Made by a program: the position numbers and the translations under genes | Part shown: one piece after another, positions 8,695 to 18,363 of the stretch | How positions within the stretch are numbered: the first letter of the stretch is position 1 | Layout: every line of letters begins with the position of its first letter | The notes under the pieces: model-generated | Seen by the model: the letters and a program-made list of their open reading frames with translations, nothing else | The model's database searches: none | What the model was told of the DNA's origin: nothing | NCBI RefSeq assembly: GCF_900091315.1 | Contig: NZ_FLSP01000046.1 | Span: 1-62,070 of the forward strand | Reading direction: 5' to 3' | Source of the DNA: Streptomyces sp. DI166 | GTDB taxonomy: Bacteria > Actinomycetota > Actinomycetes > Streptomycetales > Streptomycetaceae | DNA: 62,070 nucleotides

Positions 8695-9726
8695 TCAGGA
8701 GCCCGTGACGCGTGCGGGCAGGCGCCGCTCGCGCGTCCAGGCCAGCAGTTCCTCCCGCGTCCAGGTGGTGACCACACGCTCGGCGGGCACCCCGCACTCC
8801 TCGGCCCGGGCGCAGCCGAGCACCTGCCAGTCCAGCTGTCCGGGCGCGTGGGCGTCGGTGTCGATGGAGAACAGCACTCCCGCGGCCACCGCCTGCCGCA
8901 GCAGCCGGCGCGGCGGATCCAGGCGTTCGGGACGGCTGTTGATCTCCACCGCGGTCCCGGTCTGCGCGCACGCCGCGAACACCTCGTCCGCGTCGAACCG
9001 CGACTCCGGCCGTCCCCGCCCGGTGATCAGCCGCCCGGTGCAGTGCCCGAGGACGTCGGAGTGCGGATCGCGTACGGCGGCCACCATGCGCCGGGTCATG
9101 GAGCGGGCGTCCATGCGCAGCTTGGAGTGCACGGAGACCACGACCACGTCGAGCCGTTCCAGCAGCCCGGGCTCCTGGTCGAGGGAGCCGTCCTCCAGGA
9201 TGTCGCACTCGATGCCGGTCAGCAGGCGGAACGGCGCCCAGGTCTCGTTGAGGGCCGCCACCACGTCCAGCTGCTCGCGCAGCCGCTGCGCCGACAGGCC
9301 CCGGGCCACCGTCAGCCGGGGCGAGTGGTCGGTCAGCACCGCCCACTCATGGCCCAGCGCCTTCGCGGTGCGGCCCATCTCCTCGATCGGGCTGCCGCCG
9401 TCCGACCAGTCGGAGTGCAGATGGCAGTCGCCGCGCAGCAGCGCCCGCAGCCCGGTGCGGTCCGCCGGGTCCGGCTCCTCGGCCCGCAGCTTCTCCAGAT
9501 AGCCCGGCACCTGCCCGGCCAGCGCCTCCCGGGCGACCCGCGCCGTCTTCGGCCCGACGCCCTTCAGCGACTCCAGCGTCCCGGCCGCCGCCCGCTCCCG
9601 CAGCTCCGCCTCCGGCAGCGCCGCCAGCGTCCGGGCCGCGGTGCGAAAGGCCCGTACCCGGTAGGTCGGCGCCAGGGACCGCTCCAGCAGGAAGGCGATC
9701 CGCTCCAGGGCCTCGACGGGATCCAT
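8695..9726 (-). CDS. PHP domain phosphoesterase with PolX-like N-terminus
   Basis: 343 residues. The first 100 resemble the helix-hairpin-helix region of PolX (VGPKTARVAREAL). The PHP domain follows. Its metal ligands include GDCHLHSDWSDG near residue 112, LTDHSPRL, and the later SIDTDAHAPGQLD motif. PHP domains of this type hydrolyse phosphoesters and occur as the C-terminal half of PolX polymerases. Here the nucleotidyltransferase part is missing. I chose ATG 9726 because GGAGG lies five bases upstream. A frame extension to 9771 has no ribosome site. Confidence 0.82.
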   Translation of the reverse strand: MDPVEALERIAFLLERSLAPTYRVRAFRTAARTLAALPEAELRERAAAGTLESLKGVGPKTARVAREALAGQVPGYLEKLRAEEPDPADRTGLRALLRGDCHLHSDWSDGGSPIEEMGRTAKALGHEWAVLTDHSPRLTVARGLSAQRLREQLDVVAALNETWAPFRLLTGIECDILEDGSLDQEPGLLERLDVVVVSVHSKLRMDARSMTRRMVAAVRDPHSDVLGHCTGRLITGRGRPESRFDADEVFAACAQTGTAVEINSRPERLDPPRRLLRQAVAAGVLFSIDTDAHAPGQLDWQVLGCARAEECGVPAERVVTTWTREELLAWTRERRLPARVTGS

Positions 9727-9820
9727 CGCCACCTCCGCCTCCAGGGTTGCCCAGGAGGCGGAGGCCCGCACGGCGGGCTCGACAGGTTCGGAATGGGCAG
9801 ATCCGCTTTACCCTCGTTTC

Positions 9821-10057
9821 ATGACCGAAATCGCGAGCCCGTACATCTCCCATCCGCGGATCTTGGTGCTCGGGGTCCAGCCGGGCACGCCGCCGTTCCG
9901 CATTGTGGAGATCGACGGTGAAGTGGTGGGTGAGGCGAAAGCCGTCACCGATGTCCTGTCGGCCGCCGCCGCGTACGGCATCACCGTCCATGACCTGGAC
10001 GATCCGGATGTCGTGCGCTGGGTCGGCGGCGACAAGTTCACCTGGACCCTGCACTGA
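9821..10057 (+). CDS. Conserved small hypothetical protein
   Basis: 78 residues with an alternating beta pattern (FRIVEIDGEVVGEAK, then an Ala-rich helix and ITVHDLDD). There is no signal peptide or membrane segment. It is divergent from the PHP gene and ends 15 bases before the 3' end of the GH16 gene. Small proteins like this are common in Streptomyces and have no assigned role. I call it real because of the sensible codon use and the balanced, folded-looking composition. Confidence 0.65.
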   Translation: MTEIASPYISHPRILVLGVQPGTPPFRIVEIDGEVVGEAKAVTDVLSAAAAYGITVHDLDDPDVVRWVGGDKFTWTLH

Positions 10058-10072
10058 GGCAGGCTGCGGGAT

Positions 10073-11314
10073 TCAGCCGACCGTCCACTTCTGGTTGGCG
10101 CCGCCCGTGCAGCTCCAGATCTGCAGCCGGGTGCCGTTGGCCGGGTCGTTGCCGGTCACGTCCAGGCATTTGTCGGCCTGGGGATTGACGATGTCGCGCG
10201 CCGCGGTGACGGTCCAGCGCTGGTTGGGTCCACCGGTGCAGTCCCACAGCTGGACGGTGCTGCCGTTCGCGGTGCCGTTGCCGGTGACGTCCAGGCACTT
10301 GCCGAGCGCCCGGATCGTGCCGTCGGAGCCGACGGTCCACTGCTGGGCGGCGGTGCCGTTGCAGTCGTAGAGCTGGACGGGGGTGCCGTTGGCCGGGTTC
10401 GCCCCGGCGACGTCGACGCACTTGCCGGCCAGGCCCCTGATCGCCCCGCCCGCGGGGGCGTCGCCCGTGCTCACGGTGACGTGGTCGACGACCATCTGCT
10501 GCGGGAAGACGGTGGAGCCGTCCGGGTCGCCGGGCCAGTAGCCGCCCACCGCCAGGTTGAGGATCAGGAAGAACGGCTTGTTGAACACCCACTGCCGGCC
10601 GCCGAGGTCGGCGGGCGTGCGCCGCTGGTAGACATTGCCGTCCACGGACCAGGTGATGGAGTCCGGCGCCCAGTCGATCGCGAAGGTGTGGAAGGCGTCG
10701 GCGAAGGCCTGGCCGTTCGGCAGGGAGTACGCGGCGCCGATACCCCCCGAGCCGAAGTAGCCGGGGCCGTGCAGGGTGCCGTGGACCGTGGAGGGCTCGA
10801 AACCGACGTTCTCCATGATGTCGATCTCGCCGGAGGCGGGCCAGTCGACGGGGGTGCCGAGCATCCAGAACGCGGGCCACATGCCCTGCCCCCGCGGCAC
10901 CTTGATGCGCGCCTCGACATGTCCGTACTGTGCGGTGAACTTCCCCGCCGTGTTCAGCCGGGCCGAGGTGTACTGGCACGTTCCGTACCAGCACTGGTAG
11001 TTGGCGGGGTTCTCGCGGCGGGCGGTGATCACCAGACGGCCCTGGCCGTCGAGCGCGGCGTTGCGGTTGCCGTCCGTGTAGTACTGCCGCTCGTGGTTGT
11101 TGACGTTGTCGCCGGTCTCGATGTGCCACTTGGCGGAGTCGACGGCGGAACCGGCGGGCCCGTCGAAGGTGTCGGAGAACGTCACCGCCATGACGCGGGG
11201 CCGGGCGTCCGCCTCCGCCCGGGCGGGGCCGGTGGCGGCGGTCGCGACGAGGGCGGCGGACAGGGCGGTCAGCAGCCAGGCGCGCAGTGCGCGGAATCTA
11301 CGGGAAGAGGGCAC
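10073..11314 (-). CDS. Secreted GH16 endo-beta-1,3-glucanase with ricin-type lectin domain
   Basis: 413 residues. A signal peptide (Arg-rich start, then LLTALSAALVATAATG) is followed by a GH16 catalytic domain at about 45-275. The catalytic ExDxxE is in SGEIDIMENVG near residue 163. Conserved Trp residues occur in GMWPAFWMLG. Residues 285-413 are a beta-trefoil with three QxW repeats (AQQWTVG, NQRWTV, NQKWTV), a carbohydrate-binding module. The likely role is cutting laminarin-type beta-glucan outside the cell. Start at 11314 behind GGAAGGAGAG. The promoter region is AT-richer than the surroundings. Confidence 0.92.
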   Translation of the reverse strand: MPSSRRFRALRAWLLTALSAALVATAATGPARAEADARPRVMAVTFSDTFDGPAGSAVDSAKWHIETGDNVNNHERQYYTDGNRNAALDGQGRLVITARRENPANYQCWYGTCQYTSARLNTAGKFTAQYGHVEARIKVPRGQGMWPAFWMLGTPVDWPASGEIDIMENVGFEPSTVHGTLHGPGYFGSGGIGAAYSLPNGQAFADAFHTFAIDWAPDSITWSVDGNVYQRRTPADLGGRQWVFNKPFFLILNLAVGGYWPGDPDGSTVFPQQMVVDHVTVSTGDAPAGGAIRGLAGKCVDVAGANPANGTPVQLYDCNGTAAQQWTVGSDGTIRALGKCLDVTGNGTANGSTVQLWDCTGGPNQRWTVTAARDIVNPQADKCLDVTGNDPANGTRLQIWSCTGGANQKWTVG

Positions 11315-11661
11315 GACTCTCCTTCCGTCGGCATGCCGTGGGGAGCGCGGGCCGACCGAGGTGGGGGGTGAAGGTGCGTCGCCTCTTGATTTAAGGCTTG
11401 AGGTAATGGGGCGTCAATACTTTGGTACGGACCGGCGTACACGGGTGCCGAACCGGGGTCCGGGCCGCCCGGGTGACACTTTGAGCCCGCCGTCCGATGG
11501 CTCTGTGTGTACTTCGGGTGGCAACTCCCGTTGCATTCGGTGCAGATGATGCAGGAGATGTGACGACCTTCACCCCGATGTAGCCGAAAGTGATGAATTC
11601 CTTACGTAACAGACCCGTAAGGGACTGTACGCAGGTACAGCGCGACCCTTGGAGGTATCCC
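11315..11661. promoter_or_regulatory. Divergent control region of GH16 and graspetide genes
   Basis: This 347-base gap has AT-richer stretches (11388-11425 and 11560-11625). Just before the graspetide precursor lie two inverted repeats. CCTTACG (11600-11606) pairs with CGTAAGG (11616-11622), and CTGTAC (11625-11630) pairs with GTACAG (11635-11640). They fit an operator pair or a leader structure 22-60 bases before the GTG. No open frame in the gap is convincing. Confidence 0.45.
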
Positions 11662-11853
11662 GTGCGACCGTTCACGCTCAACTACGCCTGTCCGCAGGGG
11701 CCCACGACCACCGTGACGCCGTACAGCTTCGACAGCGCCCGGCAGTTGAACGTCCTGCCCGACGGCCGCCCCGCCGTCATGGACCGGGAGCTGCTGCTGG
11801 CGGCCGGTACCACGACGTCCACCGCGGGTTCCCAGACGCACTTCGACGACTGA
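11662..11853 (+). CDS. Graspetide precursor peptide (putative ATP-grasp-modified RiPP)
   Basis: 63 residues, GTG start at 11662 with GGAGG six bases upstream. The N-terminus MRPFTLNYA and the mid-segment RQLNVLPDGRPAV are leader features of the actinobacterial ATP-grasp-target RiPP family. The C-terminal core is rich in hydroxyl side chains and ends with acids (GTTTSTAGSQTHFDD). This fits ester-bond macrocycle formation between Thr/Ser and Asp. The ATP-grasp ligase starts 14 bases downstream. The number and order of rings cannot be read from sequence. The frame is open further upstream to 11590, but that part has no ribosome site. Confidence 0.82.
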   Translation: MRPFTLNYACPQGPTTTVTPYSFDSARQLNVLPDGRPAVMDRELLLAAGTTTSTAGSQTHFDD

Positions 11854-11867
11854 GGCCCGTCCGCGCG

Positions 11868-12821
11868 ATGACCGTGCTCATCCTCACGTCCGAGGAGGAC
11901 GTCACCGCCGACATGGTGGTGGCCGCACTGCACAGCCTGGGAACCCCGGTGCTGCGGCTGAACCCCGCCGACCTGCCGGGGAAGGCCGTCCTGTCCGCCG
12001 ACTACGCACACGGCGACTTCACCGGCCACCTCTCGGTGAACGGACACGTCCTCAGCATGGGCGGACTGCGCTCGGTGTGGGTGCGAAGACCCGGCGAACC
12101 GGCCGCGCACGCCCCCGAGCCCTCGCCGTGGCTGACCGCCGAGACCCGGCAGGCCCTCTACGGCATGCTCTACTCCGCCACCGCGCGCTGGATGAACCAT
12201 CCCCGCGACGCGGAGCGGGCCCGTCTCAAGCCCTGGCAACTGCGGGTCGCCCACCTCAGCGGCTTCGCCGTGCCGCCGACGGTGTTCACCACCTCACCGC
12301 GGCTGGCGCGGGAGTTCACCGAGGAGCACAAGGACGTGGTGGTGAAGTCCGCCTCGGGGCCGCCGCCGGAGGAGCCGGGGACGGCCCTGCCCACGACGTT
12401 GATCGGCGCCGACGCGGACTTCTCCGCCGTCGCGGCCGGTCCCGCGCTGTTGCAGCGGTACGTGCCCAAGCGGGCCGACATCCGGCTCACCTGCGTCGGC
12501 ACCCAGCTCTTCGCCGCGCGCAAGACGGCCGAGCCGGGCCAGGTCGACGGCCGCTACGGCGACACCGGGCACCCCTGGCAGCCGGTCTCGGTACCCGGCC
12601 GCATCGCCGTGGCGGTCCGCGAGTACGTCGTCCTCGCCTCCCTCGCCTACGCCGCCTTCGACTTCGCCGAGGACGAGGACGGCGTCTGGTGGTTCCTGGA
12701 GTGCAACCAGGGCGGCCAGTTCGGCTTCGTGGAGCTGGAGACGGGCCAGCCCGTCTCGGAGGCGGTTGCCCGGTGGCTGTCCCAGGTGCCGGCGCACCTG
12801 AGGCCTGCGGGGCGCCGGTGA
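11868..12821 (+). CDS. ATP-grasp ribosomal peptide maturase (graspetide ligase)
   Basis: 317 residues from ATG 11868. The N-terminal segment MTVLILTSEEDVTADMV and the following LRLNPADLP match the SAV_5884-type ATP-grasp peptide maturases. The nucleotide-binding Lys is in KDVVVKSASG near residue 160. The metal-binding C-terminal motif is WWFLECNQGGQFGF near residue 282 (ExN). It should use ATP to join Thr/Ser hydroxyls to Asp/Glu carboxylates of the upstream peptide. The usual companion O-methyltransferase gene is not next to it; the next gene is convergent and unrelated in sequence. Confidence 0.85.
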   Translation: MTVLILTSEEDVTADMVVAALHSLGTPVLRLNPADLPGKAVLSADYAHGDFTGHLSVNGHVLSMGGLRSVWVRRPGEPAAHAPEPSPWLTAETRQALYGMLYSATARWMNHPRDAERARLKPWQLRVAHLSGFAVPPTVFTTSPRLAREFTEEHKDVVVKSASGPPPEEPGTALPTTLIGADADFSAVAAGPALLQRYVPKRADIRLTCVGTQLFAARKTAEPGQVDGRYGDTGHPWQPVSVPGRIAVAVREYVVLASLAYAAFDFAEDEDGVWWFLECNQGGQFGFVELETGQPVSEAVARWLSQVPAHLRPAGRR

Positions 12822-12850
12822 ACGCCCGGAGGTGGTCGAGGAGGCCGTCG

Positions 12851-13096
12851 TCAGGTGGCGTGCTGTGACGCGCTGTGCCGGCAATTGGTCCTGGTGCAGA
12901 CGGGGCCGTCGCCGACGTATTCACGGCAGTGGCCGCACGCGCGGCACTTCGTGCCGAAGAAGTGGTCGTCGATACCGGTCGGCCCCGCTCGTCTGATCAT
13001 GTCCGTGGCCTCCCGGCGCGCCCTGATGACCAGCAGCGCGGCCTCGTCGAGGATGTCCCTCCGTTCGGCGGACTTCGACATCACGGAAACACCCAC
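12851..13096 (-). CDS. Small Cys-rich putative zinc-binding protein
   Basis: 81 residues or fewer. The C-terminal half carries CRACGHC, then CTRTNCRHSASQH, five Cys and two His that could hold one zinc ion. The N-terminal half is a charged helix (RRDILDEAALLVIRARREA). The start is uncertain: GTG 13096 has GAAGG too close, and ATG 13081 has none at proper distance. It is convergent with the graspetide ligase and 30 bases away. A role in that pathway is not shown by the sequence. Confidence 0.6.
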   Translation of the reverse strand: MGVSVMSKSAERRDILDEAALLVIRARREATDMIRRAGPTGIDDHFFGTKCRACGHCREYVGDGPVCTRTNCRHSASQHAT

Positions 13097-13163
13097 ACCT
13101 TCGCCTCACCCGAGCACCCTTCCATCGTCGGGCCGCGGACCCGGGCCCGCCACCGCAGGACGG

Positions 13164-13628
13164 TCAGCCCGCGTGCACCGCCCGCCCCAGACGCCGCCCG
13201 AGCAGGGCGTAGCCGATCAGGGCGCCCGTGGTGTTCAGGATGACGTCGTCGATGTCGAAGGCGCGCCCGGTGACCAGGGCACCCTGGGCGCACTCCACCA
13301 GGAGCATCACCGTCGCCGTCAGCAGCAGGACCCGCAGGACACCCCGGGCCTGCGGGGCGAGCATCGGCGCGAGGACGCCGAACGGGACGCCCAGGAGCAC
13401 GTTCCCGCCGATCTGGCGGACCGCGTCGCGCAGTTCGGGCTGGTCGAGGTAGGCGCGCAGGGAGCGGCCGGGGTGCAGGTTGGTGTGGGTCAGGGACTCC
13501 GAGGCGGGGGACGGCTCCAGGGTCAGTCTGGCCAGGACCACAGCGAAGGCCACCATCAGGGTGAACGCGCACAGCATCGCCAGCAGGCGGGCCAGGACGC
13601 GGGGCAGATCGGGGGCCGTGCGGGCCAT
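13164..13628 (-). CDS. VanZ family membrane protein
   Basis: 154 residues with four hydrophobic segments (near 12-35, 80-95, 97-115 and 128-145). The last two carry the VanZ-like pattern LLVECAQGALVTGRAFDIDDVILNTTG, in which the acidic pair before NT is conserved. VanZ in Enterococcus gives low-level teicoplanin resistance; the function of the many stand-alone homologues is unknown. ATG 13628 has GGGAGG seven bases upstream. It lies 56 bases downstream of the DUF4230 gene on the same strand. Confidence 0.82.
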   Translation of the reverse strand: MARTAPDLPRVLARLLAMLCAFTLMVAFAVVLARLTLEPSPASESLTHTNLHPGRSLRAYLDQPELRDAVRQIGGNVLLGVPFGVLAPMLAPQARGVLRVLLLTATVMLLVECAQGALVTGRAFDIDDVILNTTGALIGYALLGRRLGRAVHAG

Positions 13629-13684
13629 GTGGTCCTCCCGTCGTCAACTACCGTTCGGAATCTGCCGGTTACCCCTGACGCCGC

Positions 13685-14353
13685 CTACGATGCCGCCCCG
13701 TACTCGACCTTCACCTCCGTGAAGCCCAGCGAGTGCAGCAGCCCCTTGAGCATGTCCGTGGTGTTCGCCTCGGCCCGCTCCGTCAGCGCGCTCTCCTTTG
13801 CCGCGTCGCCGATGTGCCGGGCGGCGAGTTTCTGTACCGCCTGTTCGCTGTTGGGGTTGTCCGAGAAGAGGTCGCCGATCCGGTCGAGCAGCCCGCGCTG
13901 CTTGGAGACGGCGTAGGAGCGGTCCGGGTCGAGCGCGGGCTCCCCGAGCGCCGCGTGCGGCAGCCGGAGCGTGGCCGACGTACGGTCCTCGTCGACCGTC
14001 ACGTCGTCCGCGCCGACCTTGCCGAGGTCGACGTACGCGTCCACGGTGCCCGCCCCCACGTACAGCGTGCGCGTACCGCGGAGCGCGTCCGGCAGGTACT
14101 TGGCGTCCTTCTCCAGGTCCACCACCACCTGGAAGTTCCCGGAGGCGGCGTCGTAGCGGCTGATGTCCTGGACGGACTCCAGCAGCGCGGGCCCCGAACG
14201 GTCGTGGGTCTCGGTGCCGAACAGGTCCTTCAGCCCCGGCAGCACACTCATCGCGAGCCCGGCGAACAGCACGGCGAGCACCAGCACGACGGCGCCGACG
14301 GCCTTCGCCCAGCCGGGTACGAGACCAGCGAGGCGCCTGATGGGAGTCGTCAT
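13685..14353 (-). CDS. DUF4230 membrane-anchored protein
   Basis: 222 residues. One N-terminal membrane segment (AVGAVVLVLAVLFAGLAMSVLP) anchors an outer domain. The outer domain has alternating beta strands (YDAASGNFQVVVDLEKD, TVDAYVDLGKV, TSATLRLPHAAL) and ends with a helix and a strand, the layout of DUF4230. Function unknown. ATG 14353 is supported by AAGGAGGG nine bases upstream. The same frame stays open into the next gene region on the right, but that extension is antisense to the PRPP synthetase gene and is not coding. Confidence 0.78.
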   Translation of the reverse strand: MTTPIRRLAGLVPGWAKAVGAVVLVLAVLFAGLAMSVLPGLKDLFGTETHDRSGPALLESVQDISRYDAASGNFQVVVDLEKDAKYLPDALRGTRTLYVGAGTVDAYVDLGKVGADDVTVDEDRTSATLRLPHAALGEPALDPDRSYAVSKQRGLLDRIGDLFSDNPNSEQAVQKLAARHIGDAAKESALTERAEANTTDMLKGLLHSLGFTEVKVEYGAAS

Positions 14354-14533
14354 GGCGACGGCCCTCCTTCCTCCTGTCCGGATGCCCCCGAACGGGCATA
14401 TGAGACAGGGCGGTTGGCCGCTACCGGCGGCTGACGGAAGCACAGGGGGCGCACGAAGCACCGGACGGAGTGCGACCCGTCGGCCCAGTAGCATCGGCCC
14501 GGCAGCAGAAACGATCATGCGAGGAGCGGATCC

Positions 14534-15487
14534 GTGCGAGACATCGCCGTGTTCAGCGGTAGCGCCCACCCCGAACTGGCCGCCGAGGTGTGCGCGCACC
14601 TGGACGTGCCCCTCAGCCCCACCCGGGTCAGCCGGTTCGCCAACGACTGCCTGGAGGTGCAGCTCCAGGCCAACTGCCGGGAACGGGACGTCTTCCTCAT
14701 CCAGCCCTTGGTCGCCCCGGTCCAGGAGCACCTCGTCGAACTGCTGCTGATGTGCGACGCGGCGCGCGGCGCCTCCGCCGGGCGGATCACCGTCGTCATG
14801 CCGCACTATTCCTACGCCCGCTCCGACAAGAAGGACGCCCCGCGCATCTCCCTCGGCGGACGTCTGGTCGCCGACCTGATGGTGGCCGCGGGCGCGAGCC
14901 GGGTCCTCGCCATGACCCTGCACTCGCCCCAGGTGCACGGCTTCTTCTCGGTCCCCGTGGACCACCTGCACGCCCTGCGCGAACTGGCCACCCACTTCCG
15001 CCAGTACGACCTGTCCCGCACCACCGTCGTCTCGCCCGATCTCGGCAACGCCAAGGAGGCAGCCGCCTTCGCCCGGATGCTCGGCGCCCAGGTCGCCGCC
15101 GGCGCCAAGCAGCGGTTCGCGGACGACCGGGTCAGCATCAACTCCGTCATCGGCGAGGTCGCGGACCGCGATGTCATCGTGCTCGACGACGAGATCGCCA
15201 AGGGCAGCACGGTCCTGGAACTCCTCGACCGGCTGCGTGAGTTGGGTCCGCGCTCGATCCGGGTGGCCTGCACCCACGGCCTGTTCACCTCCGGCGCCCT
15301 GAAGCGGATCGGCGAGCAGCCGGACGTGCTGGAGATCGTGTGCACCAACACCGTGCCGGTGCCCGAGGAGGAGCGCACCGACAAGCTCCGGGTGCTCACC
15401 GTCGCCCCGCAGCTCGCCGAGGCGGTTCGACGCATTCACAACGGTGAGTCCGTCAGCGCCCTGTTCGACGCGCCGTCGAGCGAATAG
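14534..15487 (+). CDS. prs: Ribose-phosphate pyrophosphokinase (PRPP synthetase) paralogue
   Basis: 317 residues. The N-terminal half has the PRPP synthetase signature VMPHYSYARSDKK near residue 95 and LHSPQVHGFFSVPVDHL near residue 135. The PRPP-binding loop is VIVLDDEIAKGST near residue 215, a variant of the usual DD..DTGGT. The reaction makes PRPP from ribose 5-phosphate and ATP. It differs from the housekeeping form at several loop residues, so it is probably a second copy. The EF-Tu gene starts 58 bases after its stop with no terminator between, so the two form an operon. Confidence 0.85.
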   Translation: MRDIAVFSGSAHPELAAEVCAHLDVPLSPTRVSRFANDCLEVQLQANCRERDVFLIQPLVAPVQEHLVELLLMCDAARGASAGRITVVMPHYSYARSDKKDAPRISLGGRLVADLMVAAGASRVLAMTLHSPQVHGFFSVPVDHLHALRELATHFRQYDLSRTTVVSPDLGNAKEAAAFARMLGAQVAAGAKQRFADDRVSINSVIGEVADRDVIVLDDEIAKGSTVLELLDRLRELGPRSIRVACTHGLFTSGALKRIGEQPDVLEIVCTNTVPVPEEERTDKLRVLTVAPQLAEAVRRIHNGESVSALFDAPSSE

Positions 15488-15545
15488 ACAGGAAGGCACA
15501 GCCGGGAATGGCCCGGCCTCACTCACCCGATGAGGAGGCCCCGCA

Positions 15546-16739
<1,194 letters not shown>

Positions 16740-16747
16740 CCCGCGCC

Positions 16748-17134
16748 TCACACCGAGCCGGACGTGGCCTCGGGCTGTCCCAGGGCCGCGTCCAGCGTCG
16801 GATGCGGTGGAAGCAGCAGGGCGAGACCGGTGATCCGCAGCATGCGCAGGGTCAGCGGATGGTCGCACACCAGCTGGAGCTGCCCGCCCTGGTCGAGGAC
16901 GCGGGCGCGCGCCCGGTACAGCAGGCGCAGCCCGGAGCAGTCGAAGAACTCCACGGGACGCAGGTCGATCACGATCCGCGCGTGCGGACGGGCCGTCACC
17001 CGGTCCAGCTGGGGCAGGAGTTCGATGGCGGCGGCGATGTCGATCTCGCCGAGGAACTCCAGGACGGTGTGCCCCCGGTCCTGGCGGGCACGCAGGTGGC
17101 GGGAGAAGAGTGCAGGTTCCTGCTGCACGACCAC
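16748..17134 (-). CDS. STAS-domain anti-sigma factor antagonist
   Basis: 128 residues from GTG 17134, chosen because GGAGG lies four bases upstream; the longer frame to 17206 has no ribosome site. The fold is SpoIIAA-like. The central strand and loop VIDLRPVEFFDCSGLRLL contains the Ser (DCSG) that a partner kinase phosphorylates in this family. Such proteins free a sigma factor by binding its anti-sigma factor. No partner gene is adjacent. It is convergent with the EF-Tu gene, and only eight bases separate the two stops. Confidence 0.85.
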   Translation of the reverse strand: MVVQQEPALFSRHLRARQDRGHTVLEFLGEIDIAAAIELLPQLDRVTARPHARIVIDLRPVEFFDCSGLRLLYRARARVLDQGGQLQLVCDHPLTLRMLRITGLALLLPPHPTLDAALGQPEATSGSV

Positions 17135-17335
17135 ATCGCCTCCAACCTGCGCCCTGGGGTGTCGGGGGAACCGGCGGACGACCGGAAGCAGAACCGGTCC
17201 CCGCACTGCAAGTTACCCTCGATGGAGGCAATCTGAGCATGTTCGATTGACATATGTCTTTGAATTGCGCTCCGGCGTACGCGGGTTGGCGCTCAGTGAC
17301 CACAACTTCGGCCGGTTCACTACGCCGTGCGACCC

Positions 17336-17368
17336 GGTGCCGGACGAGGAGTCCCCCCGTCCGGCACC
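17336..17368 (-). terminator. Terminator of the oxidoreductase gene
   Basis: GGTGCCGGACG and CGTCCGGCACC make a perfect 11-base stem with an 11-base loop, directly after the stop of the minus-strand oxidoreductase gene. There is no T run, as is common in Streptomyces. Confidence 0.6.
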
Positions 17369-17375
17369 GCCCGCG

Positions 17376-18326
17376 TCACTCGCCCAGCAGGACCAGCTTC
17401 CCCGCCGTACGGCCGGTCCCGCCGAGCCGGTGCGCCTCGGCGGCCTCGGCCAGCGGGAAGGTCCCGGCGACGGTGGCGCGCAGCGCGCCCTGTTCGACCA
17501 GCCCGGCGATCGCCCGCATCCCGGAGTGCGAGGCGTCCACCAGCATCCGCACCGCCCGCACCCCGAGCCGCTCCGCCTCCTCGTAGAACTCGGCGGAACC
17601 CACCGGCAGGATCGACACCACGATCCCGCCCGGCCGCAGTACCCGCAGCGAGCGCAGGCTGTAGTCGCCGCCGATTGTGTCCAGCACGACATCGACGTCC
17701 TTCGCGGCCTCGGCGAAATCGGCCGACCGGTAGTCGATCAGCTCGTCCGCGCCCAGCGTCCGCAGCAACTCGTGCTTGCCCTCGCTGGCCGTGCCGATGA
17801 CATGGGCGCCGCGCGCCTTGGCGATCTGCACGGCCACATGACCGACCCCGCCGGCCGCCGCGTGGACCAGCACCCGCTGCCCCTCCTGGAGCCCGGCCGT
17901 CTCGACCAGCGCCTGCCAGGCGGTCAGCGAGACCAGCGGCAGCGCGCCGCCCTGGACGTGGTCGATCACGGCGGGCTTGAGCGCGAAGGCGCGGGCCGGA
18001 CCGGTGACGTAATCCGCGTGCGAGCCGTGCCCGTACGGGTACGGCAGCATCCCGAAGACCTCGTCGCCGGGCCGGAACCGGGCGACCCCGATGCCGACCT
18101 CCTCCACCACCCCGGACACGTCCCAGCCGAGGACGAACGGCGGCCGGCCCAGGAACCCGCCGTTCTCCCGGTGCTTCCAGTCGGTCGGGTTCACTCCGGC
18201 CGCCCGCACCCGGACCAGGATCTCGTTGGGGCGCGCCGAGGGCCGCTCCCGCTCCACGACCTTCAGGACCTCGGGACCGCCGAGGACGTCCTGACTGATG
18301 GCTCGCATCGTCTGCACAGTGCTCAT
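17376..18326 (-). CDS. NADP-dependent zinc-free oxidoreductase (quinone reductase type, MDR)
   Basis: 316 residues. The N-terminal GroES-like domain has VRVRAAGVNPTDWKHREN and LGWDVSGVVEEVG. The Rossmann domain holds VLVHAAAGGVGHVAVQIAKARGA near residue 150, the AxxGGVGxxA motif for NADPH. No Cys-rich structural zinc loop is present, which fits the zeta-crystallin/quinone reductase group. The substrate is unknown. It is divergent from a GlxA-type regulator over a short region with a palindrome, so that regulator is the likely controller. Confidence 0.88.
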   Translation of the reverse strand: MSTVQTMRAISQDVLGGPEVLKVVERERPSARPNEILVRVRAAGVNPTDWKHRENGGFLGRPPFVLGWDVSGVVEEVGIGVARFRPGDEVFGMLPYPYGHGSHADYVTGPARAFALKPAVIDHVQGGALPLVSLTAWQALVETAGLQEGQRVLVHAAAGGVGHVAVQIAKARGAHVIGTASEGKHELLRTLGADELIDYRSADFAEAAKDVDVVLDTIGGDYSLRSLRVLRPGGIVVSILPVGSAEFYEEAERLGVRAVRMLVDASHSGMRAIAGLVEQGALRATVAGTFPLAEAAEAHRLGGTGRTAGKLVLLGE

Positions 18327-18363
18327 GGTCCACCAGCCTGCCCGCGGCCCGCCTCCCGGGAAA

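Noticed and set aside
11391..11681. Minus-strand 96-codon frame over the graspetide leader
   Set aside because: No ribosome site, unlikely composition, and it covers the promoter region and the start of the graspetide precursor gene.
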